64,000 nt of DNA, from contig CM059623.1 of assembly GCA_030435675.1 (NCBI GenBank), positions 7,714,012-7,778,011 on the forward strand. Reading direction: 5' to 3'. Made by a program: the position numbers and the translations under genes. This document shows positions 11,784 through 24,359 of the stretch, piece after piece. Under the pieces are notes generated by a model that saw only the letters and a list, made by a program, of their open reading frames with translations, was not told where the DNA came from and did not search any database. Each line of letters opens with the position of its first letter. The first letter of the stretch is position 1. The stretch is from Steinernema hermaphroditum (taxonomy: Eukaryota > Nematoda > Chromadorea > Rhabditida > Steinernematidae).

Positions 11784-11997
11784 CGCTCGCCCAGAGCTGT
11801 TTTGCCCGTCCGCGTCATTCCCTGGTGCTCAATGGGGCATTAAGCGCCGACGTGGGATCGTCCAAATCGTCGGCGCCCCTCGAGGCGCTATCCGATTACT
11901 CGCTACGCCATTCCGGTAGCCCATTCCGGGCCGGGCTCAGGTGGCCACTCCCACCCTACCTCCACCCAAACAAACCGATTACGCAAGCGCCCTCGGC

Positions 11998-12004
11998 TAT
12001 AAAA
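11998..12004 (+). promoter_or_regulatory. TATA box of the saposin-like gene
   Basis: TATAAAA lies 39-45 nt upstream of the ATG at 12043, at a distance that would give a very short 5' leader. It fits a strongly expressed small secreted-protein gene. Confidence 0.5.
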
Positions 12005-12042
12005 CGGGCCTTCCAGAAGGCGCCCCGAAGCCTCCCCGAGCG

Positions 12043-12416
12043 ATGCACTCCGCCGCCGTTCTGCTAGTCCTCCTCTGCCTCGGTAGGTCCTCTCCGCCAC
12101 CATAGCCCTACCGTAACGTTCAGCCTGCTCCGCGAACGCCGCAAAACACGACTTGATGCAGTGCGTCTTCTGCAAGATGATCACCGAGTCGGCGGCCAAC
12201 GAACTCAGCCCTGTGAACGCCTTCACCCTCATGTACAGGTAGGCCCCACTCCCCGACGCCCCCGACGGCCGCTTCAGAAGGTGCGCCCGCGTTGGCCTCA
12301 TGGAACCCGTGTGCGACCAATTCGTCGACCAGAACGCCAAGCAGATCGTGCGCCTCGCGCGCTCCGGCGTTCCCCTCAGCGGCATCTGCCAGGCGATGAG
12401 TTTCTGCCGCGACTGA
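12043..12416 (+). CDS. Saposin-like (caenopore-type) secreted peptide
   Basis: Three exons (12043-12082, 12124-12238, 12278-12416) encode 97 residues. A signal peptide (MHSAAVLLVLLCLGACSANA) precedes one saposin-B domain. Its six cysteines follow the family pattern: CVFC near the start, a Cys in RRCARVG, one in EPVCDQFVD, and GICQAMSFC at the end. Nematode members (SPP/caenopores) are gut-expressed, membrane-active antimicrobial or digestive proteins; that role is inferred from family. Introns are about 40 nt, and the first has CTACCGTA six bases before its TTCAG acceptor. A TATA box lies upstream. Confidence 0.88.
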
Positions 12417-15400
12417 CGCACCCAGAAGTCCCCAGAAGCCCCGTCGGGGTAACCCCACTGTAGATTGTTGCGTCCGAAATGAAAGAAACTTTGTTTTGTG
12501 TGTCGGTTCCAAGGCGGTGCGCGGGTTCCGTGCAAGTGAATGGCTCTGTTGGTGTCCCGAAGTTGGTGTTCCTGAGGATTTACGTGACATCAATCGCGTC
12601 ATGTTTTGCACTTTGTCGCTCCATCAGGATGATTACGGACAAGGAGGACACTGAAAAAGAACCGGAGGACCAGAAGAAAGGATCCGAAGCACTAGAGGAC
12701 ACTTCGAAGTAGGACTTCAGATCCTTTTCCGTAAAAGGTTGCAACGTTTTGAATCTCGTGTGCCAACCTAGGATATTAGAGGACGTTTCGGGGAGTTCTC
12801 GGTCGGCATTTTTGCATATACATATTGCCTGTCAGGTGCATCGTCTACCGTATCCCGGCGTCTCGGGCCGACAGACGCGTCCTCCGGAGATGGCGCGATA
12901 GATCGCTTCTGGCGGAGGACTCCGTTTGCTTTCGTGGACACGTTTTCGCGACTGTTTGTTCCGCTGCTGATAAGTGCCGTCGGCGCGGAATCCGATACCG
13001 CGTCGGCGTGTTTTGCCACACACGTGGGGCGCCTGTCGCCACGATCCCGAGTGCCCCGGGCAAACACTCCACTTTGTGACTTCGAACGACGGAGGAGTCC
13101 TCGAAGGCCCCAACCTTTCTTTGATTCTGTGACCTCACTGCAATCGGGTTGGGGAGGTCAGACGACCAAGGGATCTCGAAGCACAAAGCAGGAGGGATTC
13201 CAGGTGGAAAGGGAACTGCTTTGCATGGGTCTTTAAAGTGGAAGATGGGTTCAAAAAACACCTCGGTGGGTAAGTCCCTTTTCTCGAAGTCCTACTGCGA
13301 ACATTCGCTACCGTACTCCTGCCGAAGACTCCCTTCTGTTCGTGATGTTATGAGTTTCCTTACCACTACCCAAAGAAGTATGTTCGGGGTTTGCGTCTTG
13401 ACGAATATTCACGAGGAGTTTGCTGTAGCAGTATCTCCAGAGCGTCGCCAAAAGAAGTCATTCTACTGTGCGATGAATTTTTGCCTTTAGAAGCTGGATG
13501 CCCTAGTACTCCTTCTCCGCTATCCCCTTGTGCGTCTGAGAATCTAGCGAGATTCTGATCGCTTATCTTCATGTGGGTTCACCCGATACCCGTTCGAATC
13601 TTGTCACTAATCGCATTCAGCGATCTAGAAGCCCTCCGAGGAGACCACATGATAGCCCCCTCAGGTTACAGTTACCGTATCCCTGTCATCCGCGACCCTC
13701 TGTGATTTGTAGCTTCTCCGAGCGACAAGCGATCCTTTGCGGCCTCTCCAGCAGGTGGCCCCGACTTCGCACCTTTCTAACTCCGCTTATCGCCGCCGTC
13801 TCCTTTCGGCGCCGATTAATAAATGTTTTACGAATCGGCGCTTTGGCGGCGCGCGGCGCTGATGATCGATGGTGGACCACCCGCGCCGTTGCCTCCTCCG
13901 AATCTGGGCCACGACGAAGATCGCTGACACCCCTCGTCGCTGATTTATTCGAATTTGAACCTTTCTCTACCGTAATCGGTGGCCGCTCGTCTCCGACACA
14001 TTTCTAGGGATAAAATCTGTCAACGCCGTTCGGAGGATTGTGTGTGGTTTGCAGAGAGTCGCCTACAGTAGCCGGGAGATATAATCTGGAGGTGGTCGGC
14101 TACAGTAATCAGAAACGGATACCTTGTATAGGATGTGAAAACACATGTTGCCCCTTTAGTTTTAACTCGTCCCGAAGAACTCTGGGGAATGTTTCTCGAG
14201 GAGCTCGGAAGAGCTACTTGGCACGTTTCATGTGTCCTTGTGTTGTGCAAGCCTAGCTCAGCTTGTTCCCCTCTTCGTTCGCCCCTCGGCCTTTCCTTGC
14301 ACACCTCGATCCTGCAGAATCCAGCCGAGGCGGCGCATCGATTCGCGAAATCGGCGTCCGACGGCGCCACTTCCGCGCAAACGGCCTGTGGCCCACCCAG
14401 GCGCGGGTAATCACAGGTTGCCGCCCTACCGTATGTCGGCGGCCGATTGATGTGGACGCGTTTGAAGTGGCGGAGAAGCGCCGAAGGTGGCAATTATCGG
14501 ACAAGCCGATGCGATCCTCCGGAAGGTCGTCGGGATTCAGGCGCTGAGGTTGCCACTGGAGACAAAAAGAAGCGAGGGAGTTGGCTGTCGGCGCGGCTGA
14601 CGTACTACGGTAATGGGCGCCCACTGCGACGATTAATCTTCATTCGATGATCTGTCGGGAATGAGATTTGGCGCGGATTTTGCAAAAACGGACGATTAGA
14701 GAGTACGGTGGGGCGGCTTTTCCGGGTCTGCTCACCGCTAGGATCTCTCTGGAGTCACGCAGAAGACGCCACTGACTCCTCTAGAAGCAGCTTTCGATGA
14801 CGCCTCTGCGGCTCTCTGGAACTCTGGCCACGCACCGTGGCGATAAGTGGCGCAGTAGAGGCACAGCGCCAAACAAAGATTAATTAAGTGCAGCCTTATG
14901 ATGAATTAACGGAACGATTCCGTCCCCCGGGGACCGGGCGCCCCCGGAATCCGGAATCCCTCGCAGAATACCCGATGCGTTCGTGCTCCGCGGCGATTCT
15001 CTCGCCCCAATTAGCGTTTCCTCCGCCGATTCCGCGATCGATGGCCTCCTCGCACTCCATAAAATCGCCGAAAAAGCACTCTTCCGCCCGCACTTCTCAG
15101 CCTCTCCCTCGACGACAACCTTGACGGACGCTTCTTCTGCGGCGCCTTTACGACAGTCGCGAACGAACTCCTCGGCACAAAGACTTCGGGCCCCGAAAAG
15201 TCTTTACGATCGCCTCATTGACCGCGCCACAGTTCGCAACTTCGTTTACGGCCCCGTTTCGCTTTCGGCCGAAGTTGCGTAACTTCTCTCCCTTTTTGGC
15301 CCGGTTCCCCTCGGCGTCCCTCGGCCGCTTATCCGCGGATTAACGCCGCAATTAGACGATCTCCGTCAGCGGTGTCCGCCACCCGCGTCGATCACGGATC

Positions 15401-18400
15401 GCCGGAGTCCAAAAGGGCCGCCGGAAACCCCTTCCGCCCGCGCGCACCTCTGAAAGCGATACGGTAGCAGATCGAGAGGGCCCAGAGGGACCTGCGCCTA
15501 CCGTATCCCCGACAGCGCCGACTTTTGACCTAGAAAGGGGGGATCCGAAGACGCTCAGCTAATCCGATCGGTTTCGGCCATATGGCATCTCTTCGCTCAC
15601 CTGTCGTCGCGAAGGACGACTTTTTGTCGTTAACGGAAGCCCGAGCAGGCTTAATGAGGTAATCCGGCGAAGATGCTTATCTCCCGCGGGAATCTCGCGC
15701 ACCTGCCCCCTCCTCAGGATCGCCTTGACTCCCGAGGCGCCGACTGCCCTCGCGGCGCCCTCCGACGCCTCGGGCAATTACGCGGCCCAAAGGCGGATAA
15801 TCGCCGGAAGAGCGTCACGGACGGTCGCCGGGAAGACGGTAGAGATGCCTGGGATGCACTTCTCGAGATCAGATGGGAGTTAAGTCGCCGATAATTGGAT
15901 TAAATTGACGGAAACGACGTGAGTAGCGACGGGAAGGTAAATACGAGGAAAGCGATAAGCGCTCCGGGGGTACGGTAGGGAGAAAAACAAAAGGACACGG
16001 TGACGCCGAGGAACTTTTTGGCATCGGAGTTCAGAGCAGAGGAGGGAAGGGCGTTCCAAGAATCAGAGGGGCCTCGACGCTACGGTAGGCGCCGACAAAG
16101 AGGACAAGATGAGGGCATCTGGGCCTTCGGCGGGCTCTGGAAGTGATTGGAGGCCGGAGGCCTCTGGAAGGGAGAGGAGAGGAGAAGCGGCTTCGCGCGA
16201 ACCCTTCGCGAGCCGAAAGTGAATCGGAACTAATAATTACCGATATAATTGAGTGTTTTCAGCCGCGAGGTTGGATAATTGCAAACAACGCGGAGGGATC
16301 GCGGCACATGGAGACCCGCGGCTTCTGCCCTCCGGTCGCCCCTCGGCCGCTCCCCGACGCCCTCGAGCGCCCCCGGGTCCCTCCGTGTCCCCCGTGTCTC
16401 CGATCGATGGCCTCGGGAAGTCCGGAATCGGCCGAGGCCGAGGTCGACAAGTAATTTGAACCGCGCGCCGAGTCCATTGTGGTTTCGGGGTGCATTGTCG
16501 CCGCGCGAAGGCGCCGACTCCAAGGACGCGCGGACCGTATCCTTTGTTTGTTCTGCGGGGTACGGTAGCCACGAAACGGGAACTTTGGGGGACTAAGTCC
16601 GCGATCCGAGGCGAACAAAGCCGAGAGGCGCCTTCAGAGTCGTCTTCTGACGACTCTCCTCTGCCGAAGCGTGTGGCGGTGCCCGGGGGATGCCCGGATC
16701 GGCCAAATTCTGAGCGATTTCGATCCCCGCTTCGCCTCTCCCTCGCGCCTCGGCGGATGCCTTCGCTCGCAGCGGCGCCCGATAATTGTCGCCCGAAGAT
16801 AATTGCCCCTCTCGGTTGCCGCCGCTGGCGCTTTTCCTGCCCGCGCGTGCCCCCACGGAGTACGGTAGCGGTGGCGACGGCGTGACAGCCCCGAAGACGC
16901 ATGCTTTCCGGCGGTTCATAAATCACGTCGCAATGTTGTGCGGTCGGGCCGCAGGTTGCGCCGCGGAGAACAACGGAAGGGTCAAAGCAATTATCTCGGC
17001 GGCCGAAGAAAGAGGAAGCGGAACAAGGGACCGGGAAGACGCTGACCGCACTGGTCGCAGATTACGCCCTCTCGAGCCTCTTTCGAATCTTCCGGTTACG
17101 GTAGGGCTGTGCTGGAATGTGGACTTTTTGCAAGTTCTCTCGAAGACCTTTCTCCCTTTCGGAATCCGTACAGTACCGCTCTGGAGTGAGGACACTTTCG
17201 TCCAGCAGACACGAAAAACTAAAACGTCGAACTTATGAAGTTCCCACGTTCCTTGCAGGTCACTCTCGCACATCACTTAGATCGTAGCTCTTGGAGAATT
17301 TTAGGAAAGAAGAGGACTTCGGGGTAGAGATCATCCATAGCGAAGCTATACAGCTCTAGAGAAACCCTCCTAAAAGGCTCCCCTAAATTCCCAAAAAGGT
17401 GGAATCACAGCTTCTCAGTTCTTCTCCCACCAGACGGACTCCTCGAAGCCGTCCCCGAGGCCTAATTGCTCCCCAAACAAACTTCCCACCTCGCCCCCGA
17501 AGTTGTAATTAGGCGCTCCTGAACTTGTCCCGACCCCACTCAAATTAGCACAAATCCCCTTGACGATCCTCGCGTCGATCGATGGATAATCCGAGCGCGA
17601 GATCCAGCATGCCTTCGGAGGGCCACCTACCGTAGTCCGACCGGTGGGGTGCCCCCCGTCGACTCGACATGTGTCGAGGCACGCCGTGGGGGGTCGCCCC
17701 GAGCGATGGCCTAAGACACAGGCCGAGAAGAAGTCCAAAAGAGGCTGACCGGGCGAACAAACAATTCCGAAGCTGACAGTGTAGGGGTACAGTAACCGGG
17801 GGAAGAGGACTCTGGAGTCGAGGCGCGTCAATCGATGCGAAATTGGCGCCGATTTCGGTGCGAGAATCGCCTCGGGGAGCGACGAGTGCGAATGCAGGAG
17901 TGCAGTCCTGACGGGGTGCGACGCCACGTCTTAGCGGATGACCTAAAGCGGGCAGACAGAGTACGGTAGTGTTTGCACACGGGGCGCGAGGCGTCAAGTG
18001 GGGATTAGGCGTCGATTAATTGCCGTGTTTGTGCTCCCGAGGTGCCAACGCAGCTTTCGGTGTTGCAGATGACGGACGACCTTCTCGGCGGAGGACGCCT
18101 CGAGGCGCCGCTCCTCGCTCCGCTCCTGCGCGCTTTCCCATTCTCAGGTAATTCGGACTTCTTCGACGACTGTCAGCACATGGGAACGTCCCCGGCGCCT
18201 TAATTACCCTCGCGGCGGATCAAAGTCCCTCTCCCTCTCCCTCGCGGCAAACGACCCGAAGATGGACGCGCCGCTGTCAATAAATCACCCACTGTACCTC
18301 GCATGACTCGTCTCCATCAGCCTCAAGCCTCTGCAAGCCTCGGGAACCGAGATACGGGGGAGATAGGCGTCGCGAGACGACCTAATCAAACGTCTGGGGC

Positions 18401-19496
18401 GAACAAGAAGGTGTCCGTTCGGGACGAAGATTGATTAACCGTAACAAGGTCGCGCGAGAGCGCCACTCTGACAGTAATCCATCTCCTCCGAACAAACACG
18501 GGCCTCCTTCCTTTTCGGCATCTGAAGGCACAGCGTTCTTTGAATTTCCAAAGTTTAAGGCGACGCGCGAGAGGCTCAGAGAGGGACTCGGAGAGGAGCG
18601 TCGCCATGGTGAGCGTTTTCAAAGGGCGATGCACACCGAAGAAGACGAAAAAGACCAAAAGTGGGGCGAACAGAAAAGAGCATTTGCTCGAGGACTGTCA
18701 GAAGCTCGTCGAAGAGGATTCTGAGGGATAAAAAGGGAATCTCGGCGCTCAGAAGGCCTTTTCTCTTCCCTCAAAGCGTCCCCCCTAAACCCGACGATTC
18801 CCACACAGAAAAGAGGACTTTCCACTGGGAACCCCGTGAATACATTGGAACGCAGAATCCACCGAAGAAGACACAGAATCCGCGGGCCAGAATCAGGGTG
18901 CCCGGAGACGTCGCCGGCTGTCGTCCGGGGGATGTTTCGACGTCGACTGGCAGGGCTGCGCCTCGAAGGGGGCTGCCGAGCGAAAATTATGGCCAATCAC
19001 CTGCTAATGATACACGGTAATTTTGTCAATTACATGCACTCGCGCGCCCCTCGGCGTCGCCTTGATTAGCGCTCGGCGCCCGAGGCGTCTCTTCTGCTCC
19101 TCTGGCCGGCTCCTCTGCTCCGCGGTGGAGTCCCGGCTTCTGCTCCGACGTCGGCTCCGTCTACCGTACCCGGCGGCGGGCAGAAGGCACTCGGGTGGTC
19201 GTCGGAGATCGCCGAGGCGTCGTTGGCGTCGGCGGCGACGGGTCGCCGCCTCGCCGTCTTCGGCCAATCGGCGGCGCTCCGGGCGCGGGGGGCGGGCGCT
19301 CCCGCTCGCGGCGACGACGCGTGTGGCGGCGCGAGTCTCTTCCGAGCGGAGAGAGCGCCGGCGACTGTATCGCCACGAGTGTCTGTTATAGTAGTACCTC
19401 CGCGCGGAGGACAAGGCGATCTTCGAGGCCTCGCGTGTCCCTCCAGCCTCTCTGATCCCCAGATTCTCTTCAGGCGCTCTGAATCCCGCGAAGCGA
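12417..19496. other. 7-kb GC-rich non-coding region upstream of the Dlx homeobox gene
   Basis: No gene with a credible splice structure, family match or codon pattern was found here. The many long GC-rich open frames overlap each other on both strands and lack family resemblance. The region holds about 17 copies of TACCGTA/TACGGTA (for example 12846, 13309, 13968, 14427, 15460, 15499, 15971, 16081, 16561, 16861, 17097, 17628, 17962, 19162), plus TAATTA-type homeodomain-like sites. It is probably the cis-regulatory territory of the homeobox gene. A short open frame at 12479-12712 ends in an acidic/lysine-rich tail and is too weak to call. Confidence 0.6.
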
Positions 19497-21324
19497 ATGT
19501 CTTCGGCGTCCCCCTCCGGCGATTCCGTCGTCCCTTCGGCCGCCGTTGCCGTCAAGACCGAGTCGACGCCGACCACCTACCTCGACGACGTGAAGCCCCC
19601 CTTCGACTTCCAGGGCTACTACCCCAGCGATCTCGCTGCCGCCTACAACGGCTTCTACCCCCACCACTTCCCCTCCACCGCCTCCAACGGCTACGGCGCA
19701 TCCGCCGCCGCCTCGGCCACCAACCCCAGCTCCTACCTCGCCTACCAGCAAGTGGCCAACAGCGCCGGATCCCCCGAGGGTAATCTCCACTCTGACCGTC
19801 TTCTGAGCCGCAGAAGCCGCGTCTGTTTACCTCCGCGCCGCTAATTACCGACTGCGGCCTAAGGCGATTATTACCTACCCGTTAGGCAAAACGGAACAAA
19901 GAGGCGCAGAGGATTCTCCCGCAGACGCGCCTCTCCTCCGCCGTCCTCCGCTTCCCCCGAGCGCCTCTCACTGCGAAACCCTCAGTAGCACCTCCTGGTG
20001 CTCACGGCGACGACCTCGCCCTCCTTCTCGGCTCCCGTGGCCCCTCTGAAGGGCGCCGCGACGAGGTGCGAAGCCCCTTCGCTCCCATCCTCGACTTAAC
20101 ACCTTGGCCGCTATCGTAGCCTCCGGCTTTGCACTTTCCCCGACTTCTCTGCTTCTAATTAGCTGCAATTAGGTTCTGCGTCACAGCGATCGTTTGCCAA
20201 ACAACAACCTGCCAGCACCTTCTCCGGCTACCGTAACCCGATTGCTTTAGGTTTCGTCTCGGAGCATACGACGAAGATCATCGAGGGCGGCGAAGTGCGC
20301 ATCAACGGGAAGGGCAAGAAGGTGCGGAAGCCACGGACGATCTACTCGAGCAGCCAGCTGGCGCAGCTGCAGCAGCGCTTCAAGAAAACGCAGTATTTGG
20401 CGCTCCCGGAGCGCGCCGAACTCGCCAATGAGTTGGGCCTCACGCAGACCCAGGTGGGCCTTTGTTCCTTTTCGTATTTTTGTTTTCGTCTTGGCGCCTG
20501 CCTCAATGTCTTCTAATTGCGGGGCGCCACAATAGCCGTTTTGATTGGACCCTTCGGCGATTAGTCAGAAACTCGGGGACAAAGCCCGGCGGCGCCGTGG
20601 CGCGTGGAGCGCCTCCGAGGAGATCTTATCTCCCCTCACCTGGTGACGATGCCGGGTGGGGGACAGGTGGCGCCCGCCGCGACCTTGGAGGGCCGGAAGA
20701 GGCCCGGACGGTGACGAATCGGGCTGACAGATCCGTCTCAAAGGGGCACAAAGGGGCCTTTCTTTGAGACCCGGCTGAAGTCGCTGTTTTCAGGTGAAGA
20801 TCTGGTTCCAGAACCGACGCTCGAAGGCGAAGAAGATGGGCAAGAACGGTGTGCCCGGCGGCGGCTCCTACGACGCGGAGCACGGTTCCGACGACGAGGA
20901 CGGCTCCGACGGCGAGCGGAGCAGCGTGGAAGGCGGCTGCGGCTCCACGAATTCTTCAAACACGCCCCACCCGGCCGAGACGCTCGCTTCCAATGGACAC
21001 CCGACGCCGACGCCCGCCGAAGCGTCTCTAGGGCCCGGCTCCTGGCCCCCCGGCGACCTCCTTCAGCCGTCGCCCTCCGCCGCCGTGCCCCCAGCCTCCT
21101 CACTGATGGCCTCGTCGCTCTCCTCCGCCCTCCAGACGCCCCAGGGCCTCGCCGCCGCCTCCATAGGTCTCAACCCGGGCCACGCGGCGCCCTTCGACTG
21201 GTACAGCAGCGAGCACACCTCGCAGCTGATGGCGCACCAGCAGCAGACCGCCTACGGCTACCCACATTACAACGCGAACCCCTACTCGATGCCGCACCCC
21301 ACCACCTATCCGATGCCCTACTAG
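19497..21324 (+). CDS. ceh-43: Distal-less (Dlx) family homeobox transcription factor
   Basis: Exons 19497-19779, 20251-20453 and 20794-21324 join to 338 residues. The homeodomain covers about residues 119-178, with [37 protein letters not shown] and [13 protein letters not shown]. The [11 protein letters not shown] segment is diagnostic of Dlx, and W48 and N51 are present. The intron after TQTQ, inside helix 3, is the position usual for Dlx genes. The N-terminus is Ser/Ala/Tyr/Pro-rich and the C-terminus Ser/Pro/His-rich with [15 protein letters not shown]. In C. elegans the single Dlx gene is ceh-43 (head and neuronal development), and the symbol is given on that basis. The start lies 24 nt after a TTCTCTTCAG acceptor. 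Both introns are long for this window (about 470 and 340 nt). Confidence 0.95.
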
Positions 21325-22001
21325 GTCGACGCTTTACCCAAAGTGATATCAAATGTTCTCTTTCCGGCGTTTCCTCTCGATGTACAGTACCCTTCCCCTA
21401 CCGTGTCTCCTCTGTGACAGCGTTGTCGGGCGCCGGAGGCGCCGCCCCGAGATGATCTTCTTATGTTGTGACTTGTGTGACTATATACAGATTATGATGA
21501 TGACGAATGTATAAAGTAGATTTTTGTCGGTGCGCGCGTTCGCTTGTTTTGGAGGCGAGGAACCGGATTAGGCGAAGATGGAGGGAAACCGGTCGCCTCC
21601 AGGCGTCGAAAAAGGGGACGAGCGACCGATTCTCGGCGCCCCGACGAACCTCATCCAGGGACTTTCCGAGGAACCGGGAGAGAGGGTACGGTGGTACGTG
21701 CGGTCTCGGCTCGATTGGCGATGCTTGTGGAACCTGAGGAGCTCGGCTGTTTTCCTGATCCACAGTGACCATTCAGGGCGTCGCTACAGCGCTGTGTTGC
21801 TTCTTCAGAGCAAAGCTGGAATTCCAAATTTCAGGGTGAAACGATCACATGTCCTTCTTCATATTAAGATGTACCTACAATATGTTTAGGCACTTCGCGA
21901 AAAACACGATGATAGTCTACTTTCAAATTTCTCTGGGTCCTTTTCTCTTACTTACTTAGTTACTTACTTACTTACTTACTTTATTTCCCGAATCAAAGGC
22001 T
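21325..22001. other. 3' flank of the Dlx gene
   Basis: This is probably the 3' UTR and spacer. It contains imperfect variants of the dispersed heptamer (21397, 21687) and a TACT microsatellite at its end. No gene was seen. Confidence 0.4.
21947..21983 (+). repeat. (CTTA)n microsatellite
   Basis: About nine tandem CTTA/TACT units occur here, with one GTTA interruption. Confidence 0.9.
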
Positions 22002-22501
22002 TTGCGCCTTGCAGGACACCGAAAAATAGACAAACAGAGGAAGTCTCATTGCTGCAGGCTTCATCCCTGGCGTAGCGGTGGTGTCGAACCGGTCTTAGAC
22101 GGCGCGCTTCACGGGGCATCTGGGAATCGGCGAAACTTCGGGAGTGGCGACGGAACATCTTCTTCGCGGGCGTTTGCGGCACAGCGGACGCTTCTGAGCT
22201 CGCATCTGCTTCGGAGAGATGAGCCCATGGTCCGGGAGTTGCGTCTTTGCTGGTGGTGGCATCCTCAGAGCGTCGGCGACCTTCGGGATGACATCTCGCG
22301 CTGCCGGATTCCTGGCGTCGGACATCTTGTTGTCAACGGTGGTGGGACTACGGCTTCCGGGTGTCCCAATTCCCTCTGGAAGCCGGAAAACTCACAACTG
22401 CCACAGGGTTTACCATCAGACCAACCGGACACTCGGAGAGCGACCGGAGGGACCGACCGCTCGCCACCGCGACACGAGTGAGACCCGACATGTCAAAGCG
22501 T
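22002..22501. other. Unassigned, possibly retroelement-derived
   Basis: Between the microsatellite and the palindrome, both strands have short open frames; the minus-strand one is basic and Pro/Arg-rich. I found no recognisable domain. Position suggests remnants of the adjacent retroelements. Confidence 0.3.
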
Positions 22502-22630
22502 CGGCATGTCCAAACTAGTCGGTTGCTACGTGCTGGATTTCGAAGTCGTAGTTCAGGAGAGGGGGGGGGACTCTCCTGAACTACGACTTCGAAATCCAGC
22601 ACGTAGCAACCGACAAGTTTGGACATGCCG
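22502..22630. repeat. Near-perfect palindrome, 60-bp arms with 9-nt G-rich loop
   Basis: Arms 22502-22561 and 22571-22630 are reverse complements with one mismatch and are separated by a run of G. The right arm in + orientation encodes LNYDFEIQHVATDKFGHA, the C-terminal end of a retroelement RNase H (usually continuing ADALSRL). The left arm is therefore an inverted copy of coding sequence belonging to the element on the right. Confidence 0.9.
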
Positions 22631-23915
22631 CCTCATCACCGAACAACGCAACGCCGAAGAAGAAGAACTCAAGATTTTCTACAATTCTGCCGACACGGAA
22701 GATGCGTTGGACACAGAAGAGCTCGATTACCAATACGACGTCGATACGGAATCAACTTTCCCCGTTAAGCGCACCACCAGCATGAAGGATCCAGTTCTCA
22801 GACAGCTGCACCACTACGTCAAGCACGGTTGGCCGCCATGCGTCAAGAAGATCGTTCCAGAACTCAACAACTACGCTCGGAACATCCCTACTTTCTCAAT
22901 CGTCAAGGGTAAAGTGCGCTACTGCGACCGAGTGATTGTTCCTGCAACTCTCCGTTCCCGCGTTCTCAAGCAGCTCCACACAAGCCATCAAGGCATGGTT
23001 CGTATGAAAGCCACTGCCCGCCGCTTCGTCTACTGGATAGGAATAAACAAGGATATCGAAGACTTTTGCCGCTCATGTCCGAACTGCTGAGAAGCCCAGA
23101 GGAATCCCGTCAAAACAACACTGAGCCAATGGACACCGTCTACCAAGCCGATGGACCGGGTTCACGCTGACTTCGCTGGACCGCACAATGGCAAGATGTA
23201 CCTGATTTTCGTGGGCGCCTTCAGCAAATGGCCAGAAGTCCTGGAGATGAAATCTACCACCAGCGAAGCCACTTTTACAGCGCTGGCAGGAATCTTCATC
23301 CGCTTTGGATACCCGAAAACGCTTGTATCGGACAATGGACCCCAGTTCGCGTCAAGAGAATTTGCTTTCTACTGCCTCAAGTCCGGAATACGCCACCTCA
23401 CGTGTGCTCCCTATCATCCGCAGAGCAATGGTCAAGCAGAACGTTTCGTCGATACCTTCAAGAGGTTAATGGTCAAGCAATCCTCAAAAGGGAAGGACGC
23501 CATCGATCAGTTTCTCTTCACTTATCGCTCCACGCCGTATGAAGCCATCGGAAACAACAGATCTCCGGACGAACACATGCTTGGACGCCGACTCCGATCT
23601 CCGCTCGATCTCATCATAGAAGACAATGAGGAGAAGATCGACAAGAGCACTTCGCGAATGGAGCAACAGTTCAATCGCCACCACGGTGCCCATCAACGCG
23701 TCTTCAAGCGCGGTGATCAAGTCTACGTCCGCCTGTCACACGCGAAGAGCAGATGGGTAGCAGCTACTGCCGACGACTCCGCTCCAGCGCCGAACATCGC
23801 CGAGGACAGCTACGTCACCCGAAGTGGAAGGACAAGCAAGAAGCCCAATCGTCTTGGTCTTGTTTCATATAGTTGTTCTTTGTATCCACTTGCTTTGGGA
23901 GGTGTTGCGTGCTGA
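22571..23915 (+). pseudogene. Ty3/gypsy-type retrotransposon pol fragment (RNase H end and integrase)
   Basis: The readable protein starts at the end of RNase H (DFEIQHVATDKFGHA), with a short deletion before RLITEQ. It continues through the HHCC zinc finger (HTSHQGM...CRSCPNC) and the integrase core. The catalytic triad is intact: D in HADFAG, D in VSDNGPQF and E in NGQAERF, with 35 residues between the last two. Gag, protease, reverse transcriptase and any LTRs are not recognisable nearby. A single in-frame TGA at 23088 interrupts the frame directly after CPNC. The tail ends with TRSGRTSKKPNR. The fragment is 5'-truncated and inactive as it stands. Confidence 0.85.
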
Positions 23916-24359
23916 TCACACGCATTGTGATCACTGTTCGTATTCGGTTCGGTCTCACCACGATCCCAAACGTCTACAGTCTCTGTCTGCGTTGTCATTC
24001 GCCCCGTTTGACATCCGCCCTTGCTTCTATGTTATTTGTGCCTAACGCATGTCTATGCACCTTGTGTTTGTGTATGTTCGCGTTAGGGTTGTTTATTCTC
24101 CATTTCAAAATTATCTTCCGAAATTGGGAGGAGCGACCGTAAAAATTGCGGAGCATTTCGTTGCGGAACTCAAGGTTTCAAAAGTATTGCGCTGCATTTC
24201 GTGCTTTTAAAATCTTGGGTCCCGATTCGCTTCGCTTCTCTACGCGGAAAAGCGAATTTCAGCTTCGCCTATCCCCTGGCGTTGAGTGAGTTGGCGTATG
24301 TTGGCGGCGTGAAGATCTCTGAACCTTCTTCAATTCAGGATTATGTCTACAACGAAATT

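Noticed and set aside
11903..12611. Long minus-strand open frames opposite the saposin-like gene
   Set aside because: They are mirror frames of the GC-rich saposin-like exons; the plus-strand gene has a signal peptide, TATA box and the six-cysteine pattern.
12479..12712. Small gene with acidic/lysine-rich C-terminus
   Set aside because: No family resemblance or splice support, and the hydrophobic start is weak. Left as a possibility only.
16143..16926. Long Arg/Gly/Pro-rich open frames on both strands
   Set aside because: They overlap each other, arise from high GC content and contain no recognisable domain.
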